Assembly (NCBI GenBank): GCA_017880985.1
Contig: JADGRK010000092.1
Span: 1 to 8,351 of the forward strand
DNA: 8,351 bases
DNA from: Rhodoferax sp.
Lineage (GTDB): Bacteria; Pseudomonadota; Gammaproteobacteria; Burkholderiales; Burkholderiaceae_C
Direction of reading: 5' to 3'
The translations under genes and the position numbers were made by a program. A model generated the notes under the pieces. It did not search any database. It had not been told where the DNA came from and saw only the letters and a program-made list of their open reading frames with translations. Within the stretch, counting starts at the first letter, position 1. Each line of letters opens with the position of its first letter. Shown one piece after another: positions 1-5,888 of the stretch.

Positions 1-424
1 AACCGCCCGGCCCGGACTGCTTCGCTACGCGGTAGCTCAAGCGTTCCAGTAAACACAATGACTTCACCAAAAAGATCACCGTCTGGGTTGCCTTCGCGGT
101 GAACGACCCGATCAGCTAACGACCGGTTGACTCCAATAGGCTGGTCGACTCGCCGCAACCAGCCATCGAGATCTATTTGTGACTCATGAAATGCGGCAAG
201 CAGCACATGACCTGCTGCCTTCGCATCCTCAAGTGCGTCGTGGTGCTTGAACTCATAACCAATCCTACGGCAAACTTTCGCTGGGGCGTAGCCACTCCAC
301 GCGAGATCCAGCCAAGTTCTACGTACCACCCTGGCGGAATCAAGCCAGGCGTTTGAAATCGGTTGTTCAGAACGGCCCAGCATATGCGGGCATTTTTTGC
401 GGCAATGGCCACAATTGCTCGCCT
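1..424 (-). pseudogene. 3'-5' exonuclease with BRCT domain, C-terminal fragment
   Basis: An open frame on the minus strand encodes the C-terminal part of a DnaQ/epsilon-like 3'-5' exonuclease followed by the start of a BRCT domain, and it runs off the left edge. Visible signatures are WLDSARVVRRTW (about 350-315), the ExoIII-type motif HHDALEDAKAAGHVL (about 245-200), where the His and the Asp four residues later fit the H-x4-D catalytic pair, and GEVIVFTGTLELPRSEA (about 75-20), a typical BRCT beginning. The ExoI and ExoII motifs are missing, because an IS6-like transposase fragment in the same orientation takes over at about 425. Around 370-415 the exonuclease-like reading seems to change frame. 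Such proteins trim DNA ends or proofread in the cytoplasm, but this copy lacks catalytic residues and is probably dead. The family is fairly sure from the motifs; the exact breakpoint is approximate. Confidence 0.6.
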
Positions 425-617
425 GAAGCATCGGGCGCGTGATCCGTTTGATGGCGCGGTGGTCCTGCTCGACGATGTTGTTCAAATATTTGCACTGACG
501 CAGTTCGATCTCGGCTCAGGTGTCAGCTTTGACGCTTTCAATGGCCGCCGTGTTGGCACCGCTTTTGTCGACCACCTGCGGCAGCCTGTCGGCCAGGGCC
601 TCAAGGGTTTCCAGCAT
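425..617 (-). pseudogene. IS6-family transposase fragment (decayed)
   Basis: Minus-strand translation gives VVDKSGANTAAI, then ELRQCKYLNNIVEQDHRAIKRI and TRPML. These are hallmark stretches of the DDE domain of IS6/IS26-like transposases: the D of the DKSGAN strand and the final E of the NNIVEQDHR segment. An in-frame TGA at 516-518 interrupts the two halves, and another stop lies just upstream of the ATG at 615-617. The N-terminal helix-turn-helix and first catalytic Asp are absent, and after TRPML (about 425) the family sequence stops and exonuclease sequence begins in the same frame. I found no convincing 14-bp terminal inverted repeats. It is a non-functional relic marking an old IS6-mediated event next to the catabolic island. 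The family call is strong; the fragment limits are approximate. Confidence 0.72.
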
Positions 618-624
618 GGCTTAG

Positions 625-639
625 TGCCCGCAGCGGGCA
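625..639. repeat. 15-bp perfect inverted repeat, weak candidate terminator for garD
   Basis: TGCCCGC and GCGGGCA flank a single A, making a very GC-rich perfect palindrome about 70 nt past the garD stop codon. As RNA it could form a short hairpin with 5-7 G:C-rich pairs. No T-tract follows on either strand, so it is not a canonical intrinsic terminator. It could also be part of the mobile-element debris here. No better terminator is visible between garD and the IS6 relic. Confidence 0.25.
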
Positions 640-708
640 TTGCTAACGTCGATGTGAACAACTCACTTCAAGGCCTCAAAATCTCAAAGTGCGATTCTTT
701 TGACATTT

Positions 709-2295
709 TCAGGTAACAGGGGCAGGATTAAACAAGACTAGTGCATTGTGCAGTTTCCAATGCTCGGCCCAAGTCTTCTTGCGGCCACTGGCCACATCGA
801 GCATCAGGCGAAAGAGTTCCCAGCCCACTTCTTCGATCGTGGCCGAGCCGTCTGCAATCGTTCCGGCATTCACATCCATCAGGTCGTGCCAGCGTCGGGC
901 CAAGTCAGTACGCGTGGCCACCTTGATCACGGGAACTTCAGCCAATCCATAAGGTGTTCCACGACCGGTAGTGAAGACATGGAGGTTCATGCCAGCAGCC
1001 AGTTGCAAGGTGCCGCAGATGAAATCGCTGGCGGGCGTGGCCGCATAGGTCAAGCCTTTCGTCTTGAGCTTTTCACCAGGTGCCAGCACGTTTGAAATCG
1101 GTGAAGCGCCGGATTTGACGATGGAGCCCATCGCCTTCTCGACAATGTTGGACAAGCCGCCTTTCTTGTTGCCTGGGGTGGTATTGGCACTGCGGTCGAC
1201 GCTGCCGTGTTTGAGGTAGGCGTCGTACCACGCCATTTCGCGGATCATGGCCTGTGCCACTTCGGGCGTGGTGGCGCGAGCGGTGAGCTGGGCTATGCCA
1301 TCGCGCACCTCAGTGGTCTCAGAGAACATCACGCTGGCGCCGGCACGCACCAGGAGGTCGGTGCAAAACCCCACCGCCGGGTTGGCCGTGACACCCGAGA
1401 ACGCATCGCTGCCGCCACACTGCACTCCGACTACAAGTTCGCTGGCGGGCACGGTTTCTCGTCTGCGGGCGTTGAGCCGACAAAGATGGTCTTTGGCATG
1501 GTGCATGATCGAGTTGACCATGGACATAAAGCCCACATGAGCATCGTCTTGCAGGCACACCACGTCCAACTGGCCAACGGCGTTGGTGCCCTGGCGCTTA
1601 TCAACCAACGGAATGGAGCCCGGGGGCAGCAGCCGGTCAGGTTGCAGTTTTTCACAACCCAGGCTGACCACCATGACTTCCCCGCCGAAGTTCGGGTTCA
1701 GGCTGATGTTGCGCAGGGTGCGGATGGGCACGATGGAGTCCGGCGCATCGATGGCCACGCCACAGCCGTAGCTGTGTTCCAGCGCCACCACGTCGTCAAC
1801 ATTGGGAAACTTCGGCAACAACTCGGTCTTGATGCGCCGCACAGCAAATTCTGTTACCCCGGCAACACACTGAACCGTCTGCGTGATCGCCAGAATGTTG
1901 CGGGTACCGACAGAGCCATCGGGGTTTCGATAGCCCTCAAAGGTGAACCCCTCCAGCGGCGGCAAGGGTTCGGGTTTGACTGTTGCAATGGGCAGATCCT
2001 CAAGTCCGCGTGCGTCGGGCATTCTTAGCAGGCGCTCATGCACCCAACTTCCTGCCGGAATCGCCTGGAGTGCAAAGCCGATAGGAATCCCATAACGCAA
2101 CACCGGTGCGTCGATGGCCAAGTCCATGAGTGCTACCTTGTGGCCCTGAGGAACATGGTCCCGTAACACGGCGCCGGATGTAAGCGCGGTACCCTGTGGC
2201 AGCCCACCACTGTTGGCAACGATGGCAACGTTGTCGCGTTCGTGGATACGGATGGTGATCGGCGCGCTTGTCAGCTTTCCTGAGGCTTCTGGCAT
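709..2295 (-). CDS. garD: Galactarate dehydratase GarD
   Basis: Encodes a cytoplasmic dehydratase (528 aa) of the UxaA/GarD family. It should remove water from galactarate (mucate) to give 5-dehydro-4-deoxy-D-glucarate. An N-terminal SAF-like domain (about residues 13-85) is followed by the linker PEPLPPLEGFTFEGYRN (about 108-123) and the two large catalytic domains. Those carry the segments EHSYGCGVAI (173-182), NPNFGGEVMVV (200-210), GCEKLQPDRLL (213-223), QCGGSDAFSGVTANPAVG (292-309), PGNKKGGL (374-381) and GRGTPYGL (444-451). The C-terminus FNPAPVT matches remembered E. coli GarD exactly, and the length is close to the usual 523 aa. The ATG is fixed by AGGAGA about 7 nt upstream (2302-2307 on the minus strand). 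The gene is divergent from the LacI-type regulator, with an 88-bp gap containing operator O1, so repression by that protein is likely. The paralogous altronate dehydratase UxaA is a less likely identity because of the GarD-specific motifs and the gudD neighbour. Confidence 0.96.
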   Translation of the reverse strand: MPEASGKLTSAPITIRIHERDNVAIVANSGGLPQGTALTSGAVLRDHVPQGHKVALMDLAIDAPVLRYGIPIGFALQAIPAGSWVHERLLRMPDARGLEDLPIATVKPEPLPPLEGFTFEGYRNPDGSVGTRNILAITQTVQCVAGVTEFAVRRIKTELLPKFPNVDDVVALEHSYGCGVAIDAPDSIVPIRTLRNISLNPNFGGEVMVVSLGCEKLQPDRLLPPGSIPLVDKRQGTNAVGQLDVVCLQDDAHVGFMSMVNSIMHHAKDHLCRLNARRRETVPASELVVGVQCGGSDAFSGVTANPAVGFCTDLLVRAGASVMFSETTEVRDGIAQLTARATTPEVAQAMIREMAWYDAYLKHGSVDRSANTTPGNKKGGLSNIVEKAMGSIVKSGASPISNVLAPGEKLKTKGLTYAATPASDFICGTLQLAAGMNLHVFTTGRGTPYGLAEVPVIKVATRTDLARRWHDLMDVNAGTIADGSATIEEVGWELFRLMLDVASGRKKTWAEHWKLHNALVLFNPAPVT

Positions 2296-2356
2296 TGATA
2301 TCTCCTATCATGCGGGTGAGCTACTTGGGCGGACTTTAAAAAAACGGTAAACTCTT

Positions 2357-2370
2357 TGGTACCGGTACCA
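2357..2370. promoter_or_regulatory. Operator O1, perfect 14-bp LacI-family palindrome
   Basis: TGGTACCGGTACCA is a perfect dyad with a central CG, the usual form of LacI/GntR-type operators (compare the E. coli GntR box type, TTACC-GGTAA). It lies between divergent garD and the regulator gene, 13 nt before the regulator start and 61 nt before the garD start, so one bound dimer could block both. Near-copies occur at 3453 and 3482, in front of the other operon. That this site binds the adjacent regulator is inference, but the pattern is strong. Confidence 0.82.
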
Positions 2371-2374
2371 TTAT
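2366..2374 (+). promoter_or_regulatory. Candidate -10 region of the regulator promoter
   Basis: TACCAT (2366-2371) or CATTAT (2369-2374), each 4 of 6 to TATAAT, overlaps the right half of O1. TACCAT occupies the same place relative to the palindrome as the -10 of the downstream operon promoter. No good -35 is seen 16-18 bp upstream. Transcription would begin about 2378-2383, at or just before the ATG at 2384. I could not place a convincing garD promoter on the opposite strand. Confidence 0.35.
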
Positions 2375-2383
2375 CTCGCATCT

Positions 2384-3412
2384 ATGAACGGCAAGAACAA
2401 CACAAAACGTTCCCGACGTGGCAGTGGGGCAATCACCTTGCGCGACGTGGCCAAGCTGGCGGGCGTGGCGCCTATTACAGCTTCTCGTGCGGTCAATACG
2501 CCGGACCAGGTTTCCCCTGAGGTCCTCAAAAAAGTGCTGGATGCCGTGCATCGTACCGGCTATGTTCCCAATCGCATTGCCGGCGGGCTTGCGTCGTCGC
2601 GCAGTCGCCTTATTGCTGCCGTAGTGCCCAGCACGGTCATGTCCGTTTTCATGGAAACCATCGAGTCTCTGAACGGTACCCTTTTCGACGCAGGTTACCA
2701 GCTGATGCTGGGACAGTCAGGTTATTCTGTCGCTCGTGAAGAGCTTTTGCTGGAAGCAGTCATAGGACGACGCCCCGACGGCATTTTTTTGACCGGTATT
2801 TTGCCGCCAGGCAAGAGCAGAACTCGCCTGTTGGCGTCGGGCATTCCGGTGGTAGAGACTTGGGATTTGACGCCTACTCCGATTGATATGCTGGTTGGTT
2901 TCTCCCATTCAGACATTGGTCGCGATGTGGCAAACTTTCTGATGGCCAAGGGTCGCAGGCGCCTTGCGCTGGTCAGGGCCGATGACGAACGGGCTGGCCG
3001 ACGTGCCACGGCATTTGCTGACGCAGTGGTGCTGGGCGGTCAGCGTGATGTATTTGTAGTCAATGTTGGGGATTCACGCTCTCTCAGAAGCGGACGTGAG
3101 GCCATGGTGCGTATTTTGGTAGAAGTACCGGATGTAGATGCCATTTTTTGCAGCTCCGACCTGCTGGCTCTGGGTGTCATGACGGAGACCAAGGCACAAG
3201 GCGTTGCAGTCCCTGAGCGCATTGCGATCGTTGGTTTTGGCGATGTGCCTTTTTTGGCAGACATGGTGCCCGCTCTGAGTACAGTGCGAATAAACGGCGC
3301 AGACATTGGCAAGCAGTCGGCTCGCTTCTTGATCGAACGGGCAGAGGGCCGTCCAGTGAACCCATGTGTTATTGATGTGGGTTTCTCGATCGTAGAACGC
3401 GATACCACCTAA
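2384..3412 (+). CDS. LacI-family transcriptional regulator of aldarate genes
   Basis: Encodes a 342-aa LacI/GntR-type repressor. Residues 17-37 (ITLRDVAKLAGVAPITASRAV) are the classic LacI helix-turn-helix. A hinge follows at about 61-73 (VPNRIAGGLASSR), then a periplasmic-binding-protein-like effector domain from about 76 to the end, with typical strands such as RPDGIFLTG, GIPVVETWD, DAIFCSSDLLALG and IAIVGFGDVPF. It probably represses garD, itself and the binding protein-gudD-aldolase operon through the TGGTACC...TACCA sites, and is released by an aldarate or a pathway intermediate. The effector is unknown. The ATG is the only usable start: an in-frame stop lies 36 nt upstream (2348) and no other start codon precedes the HTH. 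No Shine-Dalgarno sequence is visible before it, and the operator and likely -10 end within 10-14 nt, suggesting leaderless translation. In other bacteria this role is filled by unrelated regulators (for example CdaR in E. coli), so no gene symbol is given. Confidence 0.92.
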   Translation: MNGKNNTKRSRRGSGAITLRDVAKLAGVAPITASRAVNTPDQVSPEVLKKVLDAVHRTGYVPNRIAGGLASSRSRLIAAVVPSTVMSVFMETIESLNGTLFDAGYQLMLGQSGYSVAREELLLEAVIGRRPDGIFLTGILPPGKSRTRLLASGIPVVETWDLTPTPIDMLVGFSHSDIGRDVANFLMAKGRRRLALVRADDERAGRRATAFADAVVLGGQRDVFVVNVGDSRSLRSGREAMVRILVEVPDVDAIFCSSDLLALGVMTETKAQGVAVPERIAIVGFGDVPFLADMVPALSTVRINGADIGKQSARFLIERAEGRPVNPCVIDVGFSIVERDTT

Positions 3413-3438
3413 GCAGGGCAAACCCTGATGAAAATCTA

Positions 3439-3467
3439 TTGACGACCAGATTTGGTACCGCTACCAT
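3439..3467 (+). promoter_or_regulatory. Sigma70-type promoter of the binding protein-gudD-aldolase operon
   Basis: TTGACG (3439-3444, 5 of 6 to TTGACA) and TACCAT (3462-3467, 4 of 6 to TATAAT) are separated by exactly 17 bp. Operator O2 fills the spacer and overlaps the -10, the standard place for a LacI-type repressor to exclude RNA polymerase. Expected transcription start is about 3474, leaving a leader of roughly 95 nt before the first gene. This is the best promoter match seen in the window. Confidence 0.7.
3453..3466. promoter_or_regulatory. Operator O2
   Basis: TGGTACCGCTACCA differs from the perfect palindrome O1 at one central base. The resemblance continues outside the dyad (TTTGG before it; ATT and CGCATC after it). 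It lies inside the -35/-10 spacer of the operon promoter. Repression by the adjacent LacI-family protein is inferred. Confidence 0.78.
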
Positions 3468-3481
3468 TCATCGCATCAAAA

Positions 3482-3495
3482 TGGCACCGCTACGA
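3482..3495. promoter_or_regulatory. Candidate weak operator O3
   Basis: TGGCACCGCTACGA matches O2 at 12 of 14 positions and has the same central CCGCTAC. Its centre is 29 bp from that of O2, and it would lie just downstream of the expected transcription start. It may be an auxiliary site for cooperative binding, or a decayed copy. It is less symmetrical than O1 and O2, so confidence is limited. Confidence 0.45.
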
Positions 3496-3568
3496 AATTG
3501 CCTTCACTTACCCTGCTTTTCAACCTGGAGCGAGTACGGGCTATTCACCCACCCAAAGGAGAACTGAA

Positions 3569-4522
3569 ATGAAGAAATTGCTTTGCACTCTCATTGCAAC
3601 ATTGGCCATGACGTCCGCCATGGCCTGGCCCGACAAGCCGGTCACACTCATCGTGCCGTTCCCGCCGGGCGGCTCCACCGACCTCATTGCCCGAACACTC
3701 ATACCGAAGCTGCAAGAGAAGCTGGGTGGTACCTTTATTGTTGATAACAAAGGAGGTGCGACGGGGACGATTGGTGCGGGAGTCGTCGCCCGCGCGGCGC
3801 CTGATGGCTATACCCTGTTGGTCTCGTCTCTTGGCCCGTTCGTCATCGCGCCACACTTGCTGACCAAAGTACCCTACGATGCACTCAAGGACTTTGACTA
3901 CATCACGGTCGCGGTGCAGGCCCCCAACGTGCTGGTGGTACCCGCCAAATCGCCTCACAAGTCAATGGCGGATGTCATTGCCTATGAAAAGGCGAACCCG
4001 GGAAAGATGACGTTTGCCTCATCCGGAAATGGAAGCAGTGACCATCTGACGGCCGAACTATTTTGGCGGCAGACAGGAACCAGCGGTATACACGTACCCT
4101 ACAGGGGAGGCGGACCCGTTATGACCGACTTGCTGGGTGGTCAGGTCGACGCTTCCTTTATGAACATCAACACGGCCATGCCGCAAATCCTGGCCGGCAA
4201 GTTGAAGGCACTGGCGATCACCAGCGCCAAGCGATCGCCTCTGTTGCCTACAGTGCAGACCATGGAAGAGGCGGGTGTGAGGGAAGCCAACGTCTATTCG
4301 TGGCAGGCGGTTGCCGCACCTCATGGCCTGCCTGCCGACATCAAGGCCAAGATACACGCGGCCATTGTGGCCAGCTTGAACGATCCGCAGATCAAAGCCA
4401 AGCTCCTGGACCTCGGCTTTGAAATCGTGGCCAACACGCCGGAGCAGTTTACGGCTTACCAGGCCGACGAATTCGGACGCTGGAAAAAGCTCATTGAAGC
4501 CCGGAAGATCTCCGCAGACTAA
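3569..4522 (+). CDS. Bug/TctC-family periplasmic substrate-binding protein (probable aldarate receptor)
   Basis: Encodes a 317-aa extracytoplasmic solute receptor of the tripartite tricarboxylate transporter (TTT) family. Residues 1-19 are a Sec signal peptide (MKKLLCTLIATLAMTSAMA, cleavage likely before WPDKP). Family hallmarks follow: VTLIVPFPPGGSTDLIAR (25-42), a ligand-loop segment; DNKGGATGTIGA (59-70); APDGYTLLVSS (77-87); HVPYRGGGP (175-183); and LLGGQVDASF (188-197). Length is normal. The ATG at 3569 is chosen because AAAGGAGA lies 6-7 nt upstream and the signal peptide begins there. A possible TTG start 39 codons earlier falls inside operator O2 and is rejected. It is the first gene of the operon, 20 nt ahead of gudD, so it probably captures glucarate or galactarate in the periplasm. 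No TctA or TctB partner genes are present, so it must use a transporter encoded elsewhere or act as a sensor. Substrate is inferred from context only. Confidence 0.9.
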   Translation: MKKLLCTLIATLAMTSAMAWPDKPVTLIVPFPPGGSTDLIARTLIPKLQEKLGGTFIVDNKGGATGTIGAGVVARAAPDGYTLLVSSLGPFVIAPHLLTKVPYDALKDFDYITVAVQAPNVLVVPAKSPHKSMADVIAYEKANPGKMTFASSGNGSSDHLTAELFWRQTGTSGIHVPYRGGGPVMTDLLGGQVDASFMNINTAMPQILAGKLKALAITSAKRSPLLPTVQTMEEAGVREANVYSWQAVAAPHGLPADIKAKIHAAIVASLNDPQIKAKLLDLGFEIVANTPEQFTAYQADEFGRWKKLIEARKISAD

Positions 4523-4542
4523 ATTTACTGACCCGGTAAATT
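4522..4542 (+). repeat. Inverted repeat directly before the gudD start codon
   Basis: AATTTAC (4522-4528) and GTAAATT (4536-4542) are perfect 7-bp inverted arms around the loop TGACCCG. The right arm ends at the base before the gudD ATG. It occupies the whole 20-nt gap after the binding-protein gene, and no purine-rich Shine-Dalgarno is seen there. As RNA it could form a small A/U-rich hairpin affecting initiation. As DNA it is dyad-symmetric but unlike O1-O3 except for a shared GGTA core. Confidence 0.5.
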
Positions 4543-5877
4543 ATGAACGAATCAGACGCACCGGTCATCACAGCGCTCCGGGCAATCCCAGTAGCGGGGC
4601 ATGACAGCATGCTTATGAACCTGTCCGGTGCGCATGGTGCCTTCTTTACCCGCAACTTGCTTGTTCTAACGGACAGTGCGGGTCGCACTGGCGTTGGTGA
4701 AGTGCCGGGCGGTGAAAAGATACGCATCACGCTTGAAGATGCGGCAGAGTTCGTGGTGGGGCAATCGATCGGCAACGTGCAAGCGGTGCTCAATACCATG
4801 CGCACCCGCTTTGCTGATCGAGACGCCAGTGGTCGTGGTTTGCAGACCTTTGATTTGCGGACCACTGTTCATGCGGTAACGGCGGTGGAATCGGCATTGC
4901 TTGATCTGTTGGGGCAGCACTTGAATGTACCGGTGGCCGCTCTGTTGGGAGAAGGCCAGCAGCGCAGCTCGGTAGAGATGCTCGGCTACCTGTTCTTCAT
5001 TGGCGATCGAAGGAAAACGGATCTACCTTATCGGAACGAAAGTAACGCAGACAATGAGTGGTTTCGCTTGCGTAACGAGCAAGCCATGACGCCTGAGTCT
5101 GTGGTGCGACTTGCGGAAGCTGCCCGGGAGCGCTATGGCTTCAACGATTTAAAACTCAAAGGCGGAGTGCTGCGTGGTGAAGACGAGATAGAAGCCATGA
5201 CGGCCTTGCACGAGCGCTTTCCGCAAGCCCGGGTCACGCTCGACCCCAACGGTGGATGGCTGCTGAAGGACGCGATTCGCCTGATGCGTGACATGCGAGG
5301 TGTGGTGGCCTATGCTGAAGACCCCTGCGGCGCCGAAGATGGATTCTCCGGGCGTGAGGTCATGGCCGAATTCCGCCGCGCCACCGGTCTTCCCACCGCC
5401 ACCAACATGGTTGCAACTGACTGGCGCCAGTTGACACACTCGCTGTCACTGCAAAGTGTGGATATTCCCTTGGCTGACCCTCATTTCTGGACCATGGCCG
5501 GCTCGGTTCGTGTGGCGCAGACCTGTCGCGACTGGGGCCTGACCTGGGGCTCGCACTCCAACAATCACTTCGATGTGTCGCTTGCGATGTTCACCCATGT
5601 GGCCGCCGCAGCACCCGGCAAAGTCACCGCCATTGACTCCCACTGGATCTGGCAGGATGGCCAACGTCTGACCAAGGAGCCGCTGCAGATCGTTGGCGGC
5701 CTGGTGCAGGTGCCAAAGAAACCCGGCCTCGGCGTCGAACTCGACATGATCGAAGTTGAAAAGGCACACCAACTCTACAAGCAGCACGGTCTGGGGTCAC
5801 GCGATGACGCCATGGCCATGCAGTACCTCATCCCCGGATGGGCGTTCAACCCGAAACGTCCGGCACTTGACCGTTGA
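4543..5877 (+). CDS. gudD: Glucarate dehydratase GudD
   Basis: Encodes D-glucarate dehydratase (444 aa; E. coli GudD is 446), a Mg2+-dependent cytoplasmic enolase-superfamily enzyme. It converts D-glucarate (and often L-idarate) to 5-dehydro-4-deoxy-D-glucarate. The N-terminal capping domain has IPVAGHDSMLMNLSGAH (15-31) and VGEVPGGEKIR (51-61). The barrel carries the catalytic KxK (K204, K206), metal ligands D234 (TLDPNG), E265 (DPCGAE) and N288 (TATNM), then D312 and the general base H338 (WGSHSNNHFD). These are the family's expected residues, offset by one from E. coli numbering, so the enzyme should be active. It follows the binding-protein gene by 20 nt and the aldolase follows by 11 nt, implying one operon. 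The ATG is well supported by alignment with the E. coli N-terminus, but no clear ribosome-binding site precedes it. Translational coupling or the inverted repeat there may matter. The related GudX is inactive, but all active-site residues are intact here. Confidence 0.97.
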   Translation: MNESDAPVITALRAIPVAGHDSMLMNLSGAHGAFFTRNLLVLTDSAGRTGVGEVPGGEKIRITLEDAAEFVVGQSIGNVQAVLNTMRTRFADRDASGRGLQTFDLRTTVHAVTAVESALLDLLGQHLNVPVAALLGEGQQRSSVEMLGYLFFIGDRRKTDLPYRNESNADNEWFRLRNEQAMTPESVVRLAEAARERYGFNDLKLKGGVLRGEDEIEAMTALHERFPQARVTLDPNGGWLLKDAIRLMRDMRGVVAYAEDPCGAEDGFSGREVMAEFRRATGLPTATNMVATDWRQLTHSLSLQSVDIPLADPHFWTMAGSVRVAQTCRDWGLTWGSHSNNHFDVSLAMFTHVAAAAPGKVTAIDSHWIWQDGQRLTKEPLQIVGGLVQVPKKPGLGVELDMIEVEKAHQLYKQHGLGSRDDAMAMQYLIPGWAFNPKRPALDR

Positions 5878-5888
5878 AAGAAAAATCC

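Noticed and set aside
363..716. Plus-strand open frame of 117 codons
   Set aside because: The opposite strand carries clear IS6 transposase and exonuclease motifs, so this is a shadow frame.
350..1102. Exact 14-bp direct repeat CGTTTGAAATCGGT at 350-363 and 1089-1102
   Set aside because: Each copy is in coding or formerly coding sequence and encodes PISN on the minus strand; one such match in 8 kb is close to chance expectation.
1207..2028. Long plus-strand open frame (273 codons) antisense to garD
   Set aside because: It lies wholly within garD, shows no family motif or ribosome-binding site, and is the expected GC-rich shadow of the real gene.
3452..3568. 39-residue N-terminal extension of the binding protein from a TTG start
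   Set aside because: It would begin inside operator O2 and bury the signal peptide; the ATG at 3569 has a good Shine-Dalgarno and begins the signal peptide.
2675..3942. Extra GGTACC cores inside genes (2675-2680, 3728-3733, 3937-3942; also 2188-2193 in garD)
   Set aside because: They are half-sites without the opposing TACCA half at the right spacing, so I do not count them as operators.
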